Positions 34,811 through 43,798 are shown, numbered from the stretch's first letter. The stretch is DNA of 64,000 nucleotides from CALKZN01 sp964633815 (GCA_964633815.1 CAZWHW010000005.1:25081-89080); one strand, 5' to 3'. Made by a program: numbers and translations. Notes: generated by a model not told the origin, from the sequence alone.

Positions 34811-36031
34811 ATGTTAACAGTCGGTTTAGGTGTAGTGTTCTTCACGATCATCGTGATTGCATTAGTCTCGATTATTATTTTTGCTAAAAGCCGTTTGGTT
34901 GCTAGTGGCAATGTCAATATTGAAATTAACGGTGAAAAAACAATTGAAGTTCCCGTTGGTAGTAAATTATTAGGCGCACTTGCAGATAGCAAATTATTTG
35001 TTCCATCGGCTTGTGGCGGTGGTGGTACGTGTGCGCAATGTAAAGTGAAAGTGCATGAAGGTGGCGGTTCTATTTTGCCAACGGAAACATCACATATTAC
35101 TAAGCGTGAAGCTGCTGAAGGTGACAGGCTGTCATGCCAAGTTGCAGTGAAGCAAGATATGAAAATCGAAGTGCCTGAAGAGGTCTTTGGTGTTAAAAAG
35201 TGGATGTGTAAAGTTCGCTCGAATGACAATGTTGCGACGTTTATTAAAGAGTTAGTTTTAGAATTACCTGAAGGCGAAGATGTACCTTTCCGTGCTGGTG
35301 GTTATATTCAAATTGCTTGCCCACCGCATAAACTGCAATACACAGAGTTCGCAGTACAAGACGAATATAAAGGTGATTGGGATCACTTTAACTTGTGGCA
35401 GTATGAATCAACAGTGACAGAAAAAGTTGAACGTGCATATTCAATGGCTAATTATCCTGAAGAAGAAGGGATAATTATGCTGAATGTGCGTATTGCTTCA
35501 CCACCGCCAGGCACTCAAGGTATTTCCCCAGGTATTATGTCTTCATATATCTTTAATTTGAAAGAAGGTGATGAAGTCGAAATTTCGGGTCCTTTTGGTG
35601 AATTCTTTGCGAAAGAAACGGAAGCTGAAATGGTGTTTGTTGGTGGTGGTGCTGGAATGGCACCAATGCGTTCACACATTTTCGACCAGCTGCGTCGTAT
35701 TAAAACGCAGCGTAAAATGACGTTTTGGTATGGTGCTCGTAGTAAGAAAGAAATGTTCTATGTGAATGATTTCGATACGCTAGCATCGGAAAATGATAAT
35801 TTTGATTGGTATGTTGCTTTATCTGATCCTCAGCCAGAGGATAATTGGGAAGGTGATACTGGTTTTATCCATAATGTATTGCTGGAAAATTATCTAAAAG
35901 ATCATGAAGCTCCAGAAGATTGCGAGTTCTATATGTGTGGACCACCGATGATGAATGCAGCGGTTATAGATATGTTGCATAATCTAGGCGTTGAAGATGA
36001 AAATATTATGTTGGATGATTTTGGTGGATAA
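34811..36031 (+). CDS. nqrF: Na+-translocating NADH:quinone reductase subunit F
   Basis: The NADH entry subunit: one N-terminal helix (about 4-25), a [2Fe-2S] ferredoxin domain with Cys68, Cys74, Cys77 and Cys109, then an FAD/NADH reductase domain. The FAD motif is RAYSMANYP, NADH contacts are in VFVGGGAGMAPMRSH, and the C-terminal CGPPMMNAAV is conserved. 406 aa is standard. It completes nqrABCDEF; apbE begins within its last codons. Confidence 0.97.
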   Translation: MLTVGLGVVFFTIIVIALVSIIIFAKSRLVASGNVNIEINGEKTIEVPVGSKLLGALADSKLFVPSACGGGGTCAQCKVKVHEGGGSILPTETSHITKREAAEGDRLSCQVAVKQDMKIEVPEEVFGVKKWMCKVRSNDNVATFIKELVLELPEGEDVPFRAGGYIQIACPPHKLQYTEFAVQDEYKGDWDHFNLWQYESTVTEKVERAYSMANYPEEEGIIMLNVRIASPPPGTQGISPGIMSSYIFNLKEGDEVEISGPFGEFFAKETEAEMVFVGGGAGMAPMRSHIFDQLRRIKTQRKMTFWYGARSKKEMFYVNDFDTLASENDNFDWYVALSDPQPEDNWEGDTGFIHNVLLENYLKDHEAPEDCEFYMCGPPMMNAAVIDMLHNLGVEDENIMLDDFGG

Positions 36032-37118
36032 ACCTATATACAAATCCACAAAGAAAATAATAAATAGCTGGCCTCGCCAGCTATTTATTTCTGGGCTATC
36101 AATAGGTTTGCTTGTTTTGGCTGCTGCCTGTGACCGTGGGCCTAAATTAGTAAAATTTTCTGGCCCAATCATGGGTACTGATTATACAGTGTCATTGATT
36201 TGTGATGATGATAAAGGTGCTGAAGCTTGGCAAGCCGAATTATTGCCGATAATGGAATCGGTAAATCAGTCGATGTCGACGTATATCCAAGACTCAGAAC
36301 TAATGAAGTTTAATCGTTCAACTAGCACTGAATTTCAAAACGTAAGTGATGGCTTACTGTATGTTTTTTCGGTAGCGCAGCGTGTCTCAAATGAAACTAA
36401 CGGAGCATTGGATGTCACCGTGCAGCCATTAGTAGAGCAATGGGGTTTTGGTACAAATAAATTAAAATCACTTACTGAGTCTCCAGCAATTCCTTCGACA
36501 GAAGTGTTAGCTCAAATTTCTGAATACGTTGGTTTTAACAAACTTAAGTTTGATAGTTCTTTTACTCAATTACGTAAAACGCATCCGCAAGTTGAAGTCG
36601 ACTTTTCGGCTATTGCTAAAGGTTATGCGGTTGATTTAGTGTCGAACTATTTAATTGTTTCTGGTTGTAAGAATCATTTAGTCGATATTGGCGGTGAACT
36701 TAAAGCCGAAGGTTTGAACTCTAAAGGTAAAGCGTGGCGACTAGCTGTGGAAAAGCCTGAGTCAAACAATAGTTTGCAAGCATTAATTGATGTATCAGGC
36801 GTTGCGGTTGCAAGTTCAGGTGATTATAGGAACTTTCATTTGATTGATGGTAAACGTTATTCACATACTATTGATCCGCGAATATCAAAACCAATTGAAC
36901 ATAATTTGGCTGCGGTTACAGTAATTGATCCAGTTGCAGCTAGGGCGGATGCATTAGCCACAGCATTTATGGTTATGGGTGAAGAAGCCTTAGATTTTGC
37001 TGAAAAGAAAAAAATCCCAGCATTATTTATTTTTAGAACACCCTTAATTGATGGAAATGATGAGCAAGAGTATCAGGTCTTATACTCTGAATCGTTTGAA
37101 CAGTATTTAGTTAATTAG
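36015..37118 (+). CDS. apbE: FAD:protein FMN transferase (lipoprotein)
   Basis: Attaches FMN from FAD to threonines of exported flavoproteins, here surely NqrB and NqrC. After a signal peptide comes a lipobox-like LAAAC (Cys39 from this start). Family motifs are GPIMGTDYTVSL, DVTVQPLVEQWGFG, DFSAIAKGYAVDLVS, DIGGELKAEG and HTIDPRISKPI. The start is uncertain: ATG 36015 gives 367 aa, GTG 36024 is also possible, and ATG 35991 would reach further into nqrF. All overlap the nqrF end, which implies coupled translation. apbE next to nqr is the normal arrangement. Confidence 0.95.
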   Translation: MILVDKPIYKSTKKIINSWPRQLFISGLSIGLLVLAAACDRGPKLVKFSGPIMGTDYTVSLICDDDKGAEAWQAELLPIMESVNQSMSTYIQDSELMKFNRSTSTEFQNVSDGLLYVFSVAQRVSNETNGALDVTVQPLVEQWGFGTNKLKSLTESPAIPSTEVLAQISEYVGFNKLKFDSSFTQLRKTHPQVEVDFSAIAKGYAVDLVSNYLIVSGCKNHLVDIGGELKAEGLNSKGKAWRLAVEKPESNNSLQALIDVSGVAVASSGDYRNFHLIDGKRYSHTIDPRISKPIEHNLAAVTVIDPVAARADALATAFMVMGEEALDFAEKKKIPALFIFRTPLIDGNDEQEYQVLYSESFEQYLVN

Positions 37119-37162
37119 CAGCAGTTGCTGTGTTGTAATTTTAATATAAGAAAGGTTTTTAC

Positions 37163-37378
37163 ATGATGATTGTGATCGTTACATTTGCTGTATTTCTTTT
37201 TATTATGACAATTATGGCGGTTGGTTACATAATTGCTGGCAAGTCAATCAAGGGTAGTTGTGGTGGTTTAAATGCTATTGAAGGTCTTGATGGTGCTTGT
37301 GATATTTGCGAAATAAAAACTCAGTGTAGTAAGCGTAAACGAATGCTAGAAGAAAGAGCAAAGCAAGGCCATTCGTAA
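37163..37378 (+). CDS. nqrM: Na+-NQR maturation factor NqrM
   Basis: A 71 aa membrane-anchored protein (helix at about 3-25) with four conserved cysteines, Cys33, Cys46, Cys49 and Cys55 (CGGL, CDIC, C). This is the DUF539/NqrM pattern, known to be needed for assembly of Na+-NQR, probably by delivering iron for the intramembrane centre. It follows apbE by 44 bp at the end of the nqr operon. A GAAAGG ribosome site lies upstream. Two consecutive ATGs make the first residue ambiguous. Confidence 0.94.
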   Translation: MMIVIVTFAVFLFIMTIMAVGYIIAGKSIKGSCGGLNAIEGLDGACDICEIKTQCSKRKRMLEERAKQGHS

Positions 37379-37403
37379 CTAACGTATTTAGATATTTTTG
37401 CTA

Positions 37404-38384
37404 ATGAAATTACGCCAGTTAGAATATGTTATTGAAATCATAGATTCTGGAATGAGTGTCACAGCTGCTTCAGAAAAAATGTTTACTTCCCAGCCTGGCA
37501 TAAGTAGTCAAGTCAAACTTTTAGAAGAAGAATTAGGAATCCAAATCTTTGAGCGCAATGGCAAGCTTATCGATGGTTTAAGTCCAGCTGGCAAAAGCAT
37601 TGTTGATGATTTTCGAAAAATTCTGTCATTAGTGGATAATGTGCAAAAACAAGCAGCTGATTTTGCCGACCCAGACAAAGGGACACTATCAATTGCTACT
37701 ACACACACACAGGCCCGTTATGTTTTGCCTAAAGTGATTAGCCAATTTCGTGAAAAATACCCAAAAGTTGCATTACAGATACATCAGGGTACTCCGGAGC
37801 AAATTGCAGCGATGACCGCTTCTGGAGAAGCAGATATTGGTATTGCTACTGAGGCGTTAGAGCTCTTTAGTGATTTGTTGTTATTACCATGTTATCGATG
37901 GAATCGTTGTGTCATGGTGCCCAAAGGACATCCTTTAGCTCAAGAGGATATGTTGACAGTTGAAGCCATTGCGGAATACCCAGTGATTACTTATGTGTTT
38001 GGTGTTGCGGATCGCTCAGTAATTAATAAAGCATTTAAAAATAAAAATTTAGATTTAGATGTGGTTTTAACAGCAGCGGATGCAGAAGTTATTAAGACAT
38101 ATGTTCGAAATGGATTAGGTATTGGTTTGTGTGCAAGAATGGCATATGACCGTAAACAAGATGGTGATTTGCAGGTGTTAGATGCGCGCCATTTGTTTGA
38201 TTCGAGTGTAACTAGTTTGGCAATTAGATCACAAAGTCAACTAAGAAATTATGTTTATGATTTTATTCAGATGTTTTCACCGCATTTAACAAAGGGAGTT
38301 GTTAAAACGGTGTTAGAAACTAAAGATAAGAAAATCCAGGCCCAGCTTTACAAAGAGCATGTTGAGGCAGCAGAGGTACGCTAA
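37404..38384 (+). CDS. cysB: CysB-like LysR-family regulator of sulfur assimilation
   Basis: A LysR regulator of 326 aa, aligned end to end with CysB in my reading. It has the N-terminal winged helix-turn-helix with TSQPGISSQVKLLEEELGI, then the effector domain with IATTHTQARYVLP, the WNR and VITYVFG segments and AADAEVIKTYVRNGLGIG. CysB activates cysteine biosynthesis genes with N-acetylserine as inducer. Start: ATG 37404 (MKLRQLEYV), not the TTG two codons earlier. It lies 25 bp after nqrM and may be read through from the nqr operon. No cys genes are nearby. Confidence 0.93.
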   Translation: MKLRQLEYVIEIIDSGMSVTAASEKMFTSQPGISSQVKLLEEELGIQIFERNGKLIDGLSPAGKSIVDDFRKILSLVDNVQKQAADFADPDKGTLSIATTHTQARYVLPKVISQFREKYPKVALQIHQGTPEQIAAMTASGEADIGIATEALELFSDLLLLPCYRWNRCVMVPKGHPLAQEDMLTVEAIAEYPVITYVFGVADRSVINKAFKNKNLDLDVVLTAADAEVIKTYVRNGLGIGLCARMAYDRKQDGDLQVLDARHLFDSSVTSLAIRSQSQLRNYVYDFIQMFSPHLTKGVVKTVLETKDKKIQAQLYKEHVEAAEVR

Positions 38385-38420
38385 ATACGTACATGTTTTG
38401 ATTAAAAAAAAGTCAAAATA

Positions 38421-38462
38421 TTAACTAAGCTTAACCCCTAAATTGTAGTTAAGTACTAAAAT
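38421..38462 (+). promoter_or_regulatory. CpxR-like direct repeat and -10 box ahead of degP
   Basis: TTAAC at 38421-38425 and 38431-38435, separated by 5 nt. Read on the other strand this is GTTAA-N5-GTTAA, close to the CpxR consensus GTAAA-N5-GTAAA. A further GTTAA sits at 38448-38452, and a -10-like TAAAAT at 38457-38462 has no good -35. The pair would centre near -40, a class II activator position. It is a candidate site for the OmpR-type regulator encoded after degP. Confidence 0.4.
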
Positions 38463-38508
38463 GTCCCTATATGAAGAATTCTTATAGTTAATATTTTAGA
38501 GGCAGTAA

Positions 38509-40020
38509 ATGAAAGTTAATTCAAATCTTTTTCCAAAGGTTAATATTAAAAAAATTGTATTCTGTAGTACGATAGCAACACTTTTTTTAGTTAATACAGT
38601 CAGCTTTAGTCAATCATCACAAAAAATCCTAGAAGCGAAAACTACTATCCAAGACTTTGCTCCCAAAGTAGGTTTCGCTGATTTAATTGAAAGAATTAGC
38701 CCTGCAGTTGTACACGTGGCTATACGCGGTGTGCCAAAATCAACTGTCCCGCCTGGTTTTAATTTCCCTCCAGGTTCCCCTTTTGAAGAGTTTTTTAAAC
38801 GCAGACCTCAAGAACAAGCACCACAACAACAACGTAAGCGTCGTTTAGGGATCGGTTCTGGTTTTATTATTTCTGCTGATGGGTATGTGGTGACAAATAA
38901 TCATGTCATTGAAAATGGCGAAGAAATTACAGTCACGTTAGCGAATAAGCAAGAATATGATGCTAAATTGGTTGGCACAGATAAAGAAACTGATTTAGCA
39001 GTTCTTAAGATAGAAGTTGAACAACCATTGCCTTTTGTGCCTTGGGGAAATGATGATAATTCGAGAGTGGGTGACTGGGTTATCGCTATAGGTCATCCGT
39101 TTGGCTTAGAGGGTGGAGCCAGCGCCTCTACTGGCATTGTCTCAGCTCTTGGCAGAAATATTCAATCAGGGCGTTATGATAATTATATACAAAGTGATGC
39201 CGCTATTAACCGTGGTAACTCAGGCGGCCCATTATTTAACTTGGATGGCGAAGTCATTGGCGTGAATACAGCCATATTGTCGCCTAGTGGCGGTAGCGTA
39301 GGTGTTGGTTTTTCAATTTCTTCGAATTTGGCGCAATCTGTTGTTAATCAGCTAGTAGAAAGTGGTCAGGTTGAACGTGGTTTGATTGGTGTGCAAATAG
39401 CGCCTGTAGATGATGCAATTGCAGAAAGTATTGGTCGTAATAATAAATTAGGCGCTTTAGTAGAACGTGTGGTGCCTGGAAAACCAGCAGATAAGGCGGG
39501 TATTCGTGCAGGTGATTTAATCTTAGAGTTCAATAAACAAGACATTATTGAAATGCGTAATTTGCCAAGAATTGTAGCTGAAACCAAAGTTGGAAAAAGC
39601 GTACCGGTAAAAATTTGGCGAGAAGGCAAGCTGATAACTAAGAAAATTAAAGTCGAAAAGTTACAGAAAGATTCTTTTGCTGCTAGACAGGAGGATGGTG
39701 TCGAGGAAAAACCTATAGAACCTAAGACGGACGAAGAATTAGGAGCGGAACTTGTTTCTATTACGCCTGCAGTTCGCGAAAAATATGCCCTCGACGATGT
39801 GGAAGGAGTTTTGTTGCTTAATGTGCGTCGCAATAGTTTGGCTGCATTAAACGGCTTGCGTACTGGTGATGTAATCACTCGGGTTGGCAAAGCATTTGTT
39901 GCTACATCAGAAGAATTGAAGTCAGAATTTGACGAAGTGAAAAAGAAAGAACGTAAATCCGTTGCTATTTACTATTCTCGAAAAAGTGAAAATAGGTTTT
40001 TAGCATTTCGTTTTGAATAA
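38509..40020 (+). CDS. degP: Periplasmic serine protease, DegP/HtrA (Do) family
   Basis: Envelope quality-control protease/chaperone. A signal peptide (about 1-35) leads to the trypsin-like domain with the catalytic triad His132 (VVTNNHVI), Asp162 (ETDLAVLK) and Ser238 (RGNSGGPLF). Two PDZ domains follow (about 275-370 and 405-495). A Gln/Arg/Pro-rich LA-type loop lies at 98-112 (QEQAPQQQRKRR). 503 aa is slightly above DegP (474). DegQ or MucD are alternative names within the family. A response regulator gene follows at once, suggesting stress-sensing control of the protease. Confidence 0.94.
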   Translation: MKVNSNLFPKVNIKKIVFCSTIATLFLVNTVSFSQSSQKILEAKTTIQDFAPKVGFADLIERISPAVVHVAIRGVPKSTVPPGFNFPPGSPFEEFFKRRPQEQAPQQQRKRRLGIGSGFIISADGYVVTNNHVIENGEEITVTLANKQEYDAKLVGTDKETDLAVLKIEVEQPLPFVPWGNDDNSRVGDWVIAIGHPFGLEGGASASTGIVSALGRNIQSGRYDNYIQSDAAINRGNSGGPLFNLDGEVIGVNTAILSPSGGSVGVGFSISSNLAQSVVNQLVESGQVERGLIGVQIAPVDDAIAESIGRNNKLGALVERVVPGKPADKAGIRAGDLILEFNKQDIIEMRNLPRIVAETKVGKSVPVKIWREGKLITKKIKVEKLQKDSFAARQEDGVEEKPIEPKTDEELGAELVSITPAVREKYALDDVEGVLLLNVRRNSLAALNGLRTGDVITRVGKAFVATSEELKSEFDEVKKKERKSVAIYYSRKSENRFLAFRFE

Positions 40021-40100
40021 AGGTTGATAATTATGAATCAATTAGAAAAAAATTATCCCAATAATATAGAAGCAATAACTTGGCAAACAAATAAAAAGGA
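40019..40100 (+). promoter_or_regulatory. Two ribosome binding sites for the response regulator gene
   Basis: AAAGG at 40019-40023 serves an ATG at 40033, and AAGGA at 40096-40100 serves an in-frame ATG at 40108. The receiver domain begins right after the second, so the first would add a 25-residue N-terminal extension. Both spacings (9 and 7 nt) are good. Confidence 0.55.
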
Positions 40101-40107
40101 TACAATT

Positions 40108-40806
40108 ATGCAAAATAAACAATCAATGATTAATGTTCTTGTTGTAGAAGATGATCAGGATACTGCTTCTTTTATCACCAAGGGTTTAAATGAATGTGGT
40201 CATATCGTTGACTATGCTGAAGATGGTCGAGAAGGTTTATTAATGGCAGATTCATCAGAATACCATGTCATTATAGTTGATCGAATGTTGCCGAAAGTGG
40301 ATGGAGTTACTCTGACGAGGACCTTGCGAGGCAACTCGGATAGGACACCTATCTTGATGCTTAGCGCTTTAGGTGAAGTTGAAGATCGGGTGACAGGCCT
40401 TAAAGCTGGCGCAGATGACTATTTAACGAAACCTTTTGCATTTTCTGAGTTACAAGCAAGGCTTGAAGCATTAGTTCGAAGAGCTGAGCCTGATTCACCT
40501 GATACAATCTTAACGGTTGGAGATTTAGAAATGGATTTATTAAAACGTGAAGTGACTCGTGCTGGTAACAAAATTGAATTACAGCCACGCGAATTCCGTT
40601 TATTAGAGTATTTGATGCGCCATAGTGGTCAAGTGGTCACTAGAACTATGTTGCTTGAAAAAGTTTGGGATTATCATTTTGACCCGCAAACAAATGTGAT
40701 TGATGTGCACATTAGCCGTTTGCGAGGTAAGATTGATAAAGAATTTGAATTCCCTCTCTTACATACTGTTCGTGGAGCTGGTTATATGCTGAGTGATGCG
40801 GGCTAA
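40108..40806 (+). CDS. OmpR-family response regulator (degP-linked)
   Basis: A two-component regulator of 232 aa: a receiver (about 8-120) with acidic residues in VVEDDQD, phospho-acceptor Asp58 in VIIVDRMLP and Lys in LTKPF, then a winged-helix OmpR domain (130-230) with RPREF-like QPREFRLLEYL and HTVRGAGYML. It lies directly after degP, and the sensor kinase follows across an intrinsic terminator. A longer form from ATG 40033 is possible. The degP-regulator-kinase order is reminiscent of the Cpx envelope-stress logic, but I cannot call it CpxR. Confidence 0.92.
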   Translation: MQNKQSMINVLVVEDDQDTASFITKGLNECGHIVDYAEDGREGLLMADSSEYHVIIVDRMLPKVDGVTLTRTLRGNSDRTPILMLSALGEVEDRVTGLKAGADDYLTKPFAFSELQARLEALVRRAEPDSPDTILTVGDLEMDLLKREVTRAGNKIELQPREFRLLEYLMRHSGQVVTRTMLLEKVWDYHFDPQTNVIDVHISRLRGKIDKEFEFPLLHTVRGAGYMLSDAG

Positions 40807-40835
40807 AACTAATCTATAAACTTTGAAATTGTTTG

Positions 40836-40870
40836 AAGTCAGGGCTTGTTACGACGCCCTGACTTTTTTA
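40836..40870 (+). terminator. Intrinsic terminator between the response regulator and its kinase
   Basis: AAGTCAGGGC (40836-40845) pairs with GCCCTGACTT (40856-40865) over a 10-nt loop, followed by TTTT. It sits between two genes of one apparent operon, 12 bp before the kinase ATG, so it may attenuate kinase expression. Confidence 0.82.
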
Positions 40871-40881
40871 TTGAATGTCAC

Positions 40882-42276
40882 ATGAAACTAAAAAATATCA
40901 ATCTGTCATGGCGTAGTTCAACTTTTCGCATTAGTTTTGTCTATGCGGTTGTATTTTCTTTGTCGGTTTTGATTTTGTTTGGTTTCTTTTATTGGTTGAC
41001 GATTGGCTACCTTCAACAACAAGCGCGTGAAACTATTATAGCCGAAGTCGGAATTTTGCAAGAACGTTACCGTCAAGATGGTTTTATCGGTCTACGTTTA
41101 CAATTAAATGAAAATATTTCTAATCAGACGCCCGGCGATCCCTCCATCTATTTGCTGACTGATGATAGCTATCGTACGTTAATTGGTAATTTGAATCGGT
41201 GGCCTAATATTGCTTTAGACAATGATGGATGGATGGACTTTCAATTGGATGATCGACAAGATGATAGCGTCGATTTATTTAATGCAATGGCAAGAGCTGT
41301 GAATATCGATGATCGGTTTTGGTTGATGGTTGGCCAAAGTATGAAAGATCTAAGGCGTGTTCATGATCAATTAATCCGAGCTTTAGTTTCTGGTTTATTA
41401 TTGTTGGGTGGCTTGGCTTTGTTGGGCGGTTTCATTATGCGAGATATGATCACTCGTCGTATTGATGGGATTAATCGTACTAGCCGAAAAATTATGCAAG
41501 GAAATATTCAAGAACGTATTGAATCGCATGGCACAACTGATGAGTTTGATCAATTGGCTATCAATTTGAATGATATGTTGGACGAAATTGAGTTGGGGAT
41601 GAATAATGTTAGGCGTGTGTCGGATAACATTGCGCATGACTTGAAAACTCCACTGGCACGTATTAAGAATCGTCTTGAGGAATTAAGGCTTCAGGTTTCG
41701 GGCAATGAAAATTCTGAAACAATGGTCAATCAAATTGCGATGCAAGCTGATCAATTGCTGCAAACCTTTAATGCTTTGCTAAGAATCGGTCGGATAGAGG
41801 CCAACCAGCAAAAAGAAGGATTTAAAGAACATAATTTGGTTGAAATTCTTTATGATGTGCAAGAATTGTATGAGCCAGTTTTTGAGTCAAATGAATTGAA
41901 TTTTCATTTTAAAACAGTGAATAATATTTCATATTTTGCGGATCGAGATTTACTGTTTCAAGCCATTATTAATTTACTTGATAATGCAGTGAAATTCACT
42001 CCCAAGGGAGGCAAGATCAGCCTTATAGCGAGTAAAAATGGACGTAAAGGTCATAAGTTAGTAATTTCAGATACGGGGCCGGGTATTCCACAGCATGAGC
42101 ATCATAATATTACTAAGCGTTTTTATCGTCTTGACTCAAGTCGTACTACACCAGGAAGTGGTTTAGGCTTAGCGCTTGTTTCAGCGATTATTCAATTGCA
42201 TGAAATGAGTATGGAATATCGTGATAATTCTCCGGGTTTCATTGTGGAAATATTAATTCCAAAATATCCAAACTAG
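40882..42276 (+). CDS. Sensor histidine kinase (degP-linked two-component system)
   Basis: Membrane sensor of 464 aa: helix about 16-40, a periplasmic domain of about 130 residues, helix about 170-195, HAMP, then the kinase core. The H-box DNIAHDLKTPL holds the phospho-acceptor His. The N-box (NLLDNAVKFTPKGG), G1 (DTGPGIP) and G2 (GSGLGLALV) are intact. The partner is the regulator at 40108-40806. The start at 40882 leads into the basic N-terminus; an in-frame TTG at 40846 would fall inside the terminator hairpin and is rejected. The ribosome site is weak, fitting low expression. Confidence 0.92.
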   Translation: MKLKNINLSWRSSTFRISFVYAVVFSLSVLILFGFFYWLTIGYLQQQARETIIAEVGILQERYRQDGFIGLRLQLNENISNQTPGDPSIYLLTDDSYRTLIGNLNRWPNIALDNDGWMDFQLDDRQDDSVDLFNAMARAVNIDDRFWLMVGQSMKDLRRVHDQLIRALVSGLLLLGGLALLGGFIMRDMITRRIDGINRTSRKIMQGNIQERIESHGTTDEFDQLAINLNDMLDEIELGMNNVRRVSDNIAHDLKTPLARIKNRLEELRLQVSGNENSETMVNQIAMQADQLLQTFNALLRIGRIEANQQKEGFKEHNLVEILYDVQELYEPVFESNELNFHFKTVNNISYFADRDLLFQAIINLLDNAVKFTPKGGKISLIASKNGRKGHKLVISDTGPGIPQHEHHNITKRFYRLDSSRTTPGSGLGLALVSAIIQLHEMSMEYRDNSPGFIVEILIPKYPN

Positions 42277-42304
42277 CATTTGGCAACAGTTTGTCTAGAG
42301 CCTG

Positions 42305-42961
42305 TTATGAGCGGCGAATAATTCTATATTTACTGGCATTGTTGCCGGCTTTTTTATGTGATTGTTTTGCTTTGATATAACGCAAATGTACCGCTTGGCC
42401 ATGCCATTGATCCCAAGCATAAATTCCATTTTCGTCTTGGTGAGAATAGATGGCGGCATGATAGCCTGATTTATTAGGATATTTCCCGCGGCGAAAAGTC
42501 GCGATTGCCGTGCCGGGTGGAATGTCATTGCCAAAGACTTTTTTACCAGGCTTCCAATAACGAGTCATTGGCGCATTTGAACAGAGTTTTACCAGATCAA
42601 CACATTCTCCATTACCTAGCGATTTACCAATATGTACATGTGCATCATCACAAATAAAGCCGTCGAAATTGCTTGGAATAGTATACGTCTTAGTGGGTAG
42701 TTGTACTGTGGGAGTTTGAGAAGTATGTTCAATAGCAGCTGTATCGTTGTTTTTATTATAATCAGGGTTGTCGTTTGCACTATGGGCTTTATCGTTGCTC
42801 CAAGTAGGTTCATGATTCCAAACAGGTACGACTAACGCTTCTCGAACCGGTGCAGGATGACTGCTGGCACATGCTGACAATAGGCCAGCCATAACTATTG
42901 AGAACCAACAGCTATTTTTACTATAAAAACTTTTATCTGATATTTGCTTAGAGAAACTCAT
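42305..42961 (-). CDS. Exported lipoprotein with an NlpC/P60-like (BPSL0067-type) domain
   Basis: A 218 aa protein with a signal peptide and lipobox LLSAC (Cys31), so probably anchored to a membrane. A Ser/Asn/Thr-rich linker (about 55-90) follows, then a domain with GECVDLVKLC (Cys120), TRYWKPG, IPPGTAIATF and GYHAAIYS (His168). That Cys-His arrangement recalls NlpC/P60 and CHAP peptidoglycan amidases and the BPSL0067 family, which I recognise from memory. Cell-wall cleavage is inferred. It lies between two two-component systems, opposite in direction to both. Confidence 0.78.
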   Translation of the reverse strand: MSFSKQISDKSFYSKNSCWFSIVMAGLLSACASSHPAPVREALVVPVWNHEPTWSNDKAHSANDNPDYNKNNDTAAIEHTSQTPTVQLPTKTYTIPSNFDGFICDDAHVHIGKSLGNGECVDLVKLCSNAPMTRYWKPGKKVFGNDIPPGTAIATFRRGKYPNKSGYHAAIYSHQDENGIYAWDQWHGQAVHLRYIKAKQSHKKAGNNASKYRIIRRS

Positions 42962-43061
42962 TTGTTCACATATACATCACTATTTATCAGTTAATTTTAT
43001 TATCTATTAAAAATAAATTAATAAATTATTTTTCTTAAAATAGTAAATATACTAGGTAAGT

Positions 43062-43751
43062 ATGACAAAGTCTAAAGGCACAATTTTAATCGTTGAAGAC
43101 AATAAAGATATTGCTGAAATGATGTATGCTTTCTTTGAAAGCAGAGATTATGTTATGGATTACGCCTTGGATGGGCGGACAGCAATAAATTTGGTAGAAC
43201 AAAATAACTATGATGTAATTGTTCTTGATTTAATGTTGCCAGACATTGATGGAGTGAATATTTGTAAGCGTTTCAGAGATGAAATGAATGTTTCAACTCC
43301 TATTCTTATGTTGACTGCTAGAGATACGTTGCAAGACAAAGTAACAGGTTTGGACGCTGGAGCGGATGATTATTTAGTTAAGCCATTTGAACTTTTAGAA
43401 GTTGAGGCACGCATTAACGCCTTAATGCGGCGTAAAACAATTATTGCTCAAGATGAAATCCTTGAGGTCGAAGATTTGAAAGTTAATTTGGGTACTTTAC
43501 AGGTTATACGAGGAGGAAAGGAGTTGCTTCTATCACCTATAGGTTACAAAATTTTAGTTTTATTAATGCGTTCGGCGCCCAAAGTGGTGAGTCGCCGAGA
43601 AATTGAAAGTGAAGTTTGGGGCGATATTTTGCCGGATAGTGATACTCTACGTAGCCATTTATATAATTTAAGGAAAGTATTAGATAAACCGTTCGATAGA
43701 AAAATTTTGCATACTATACAAAGTCGCGGTTATCGAATTGGTGATCTATAA
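43062..43751 (+). CDS. OmpR-family response regulator (second system)
   Basis: 229 aa: a receiver with VEDNKD, phospho-acceptor Asp56 in VIVLDLMLP and LVKPF, then an OmpR-type winged-helix domain ending HTIQSRGYRIGDL. The kinase gene follows after 47 bp. It resembles CopR/QseB/PhoP-type regulators in general layout. The target is unknown, but the lipid cluster lies just beyond the kinase. AT-rich DNA with no clear -35 precedes it. Confidence 0.92.
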   Translation: MTKSKGTILIVEDNKDIAEMMYAFFESRDYVMDYALDGRTAINLVEQNNYDVIVLDLMLPDIDGVNICKRFRDEMNVSTPILMLTARDTLQDKVTGLDAGADDYLVKPFELLEVEARINALMRRKTIIAQDEILEVEDLKVNLGTLQVIRGGKELLLSPIGYKILVLLMRSAPKVVSRREIESEVWGDILPDSDTLRSHLYNLRKVLDKPFDRKILHTIQSRGYRIGDL

Positions 43752-43798
43752 GAATCTCTGAGTTGCTTTGCAACAGGTGCTTCCAGTAAGCTGCGCAC

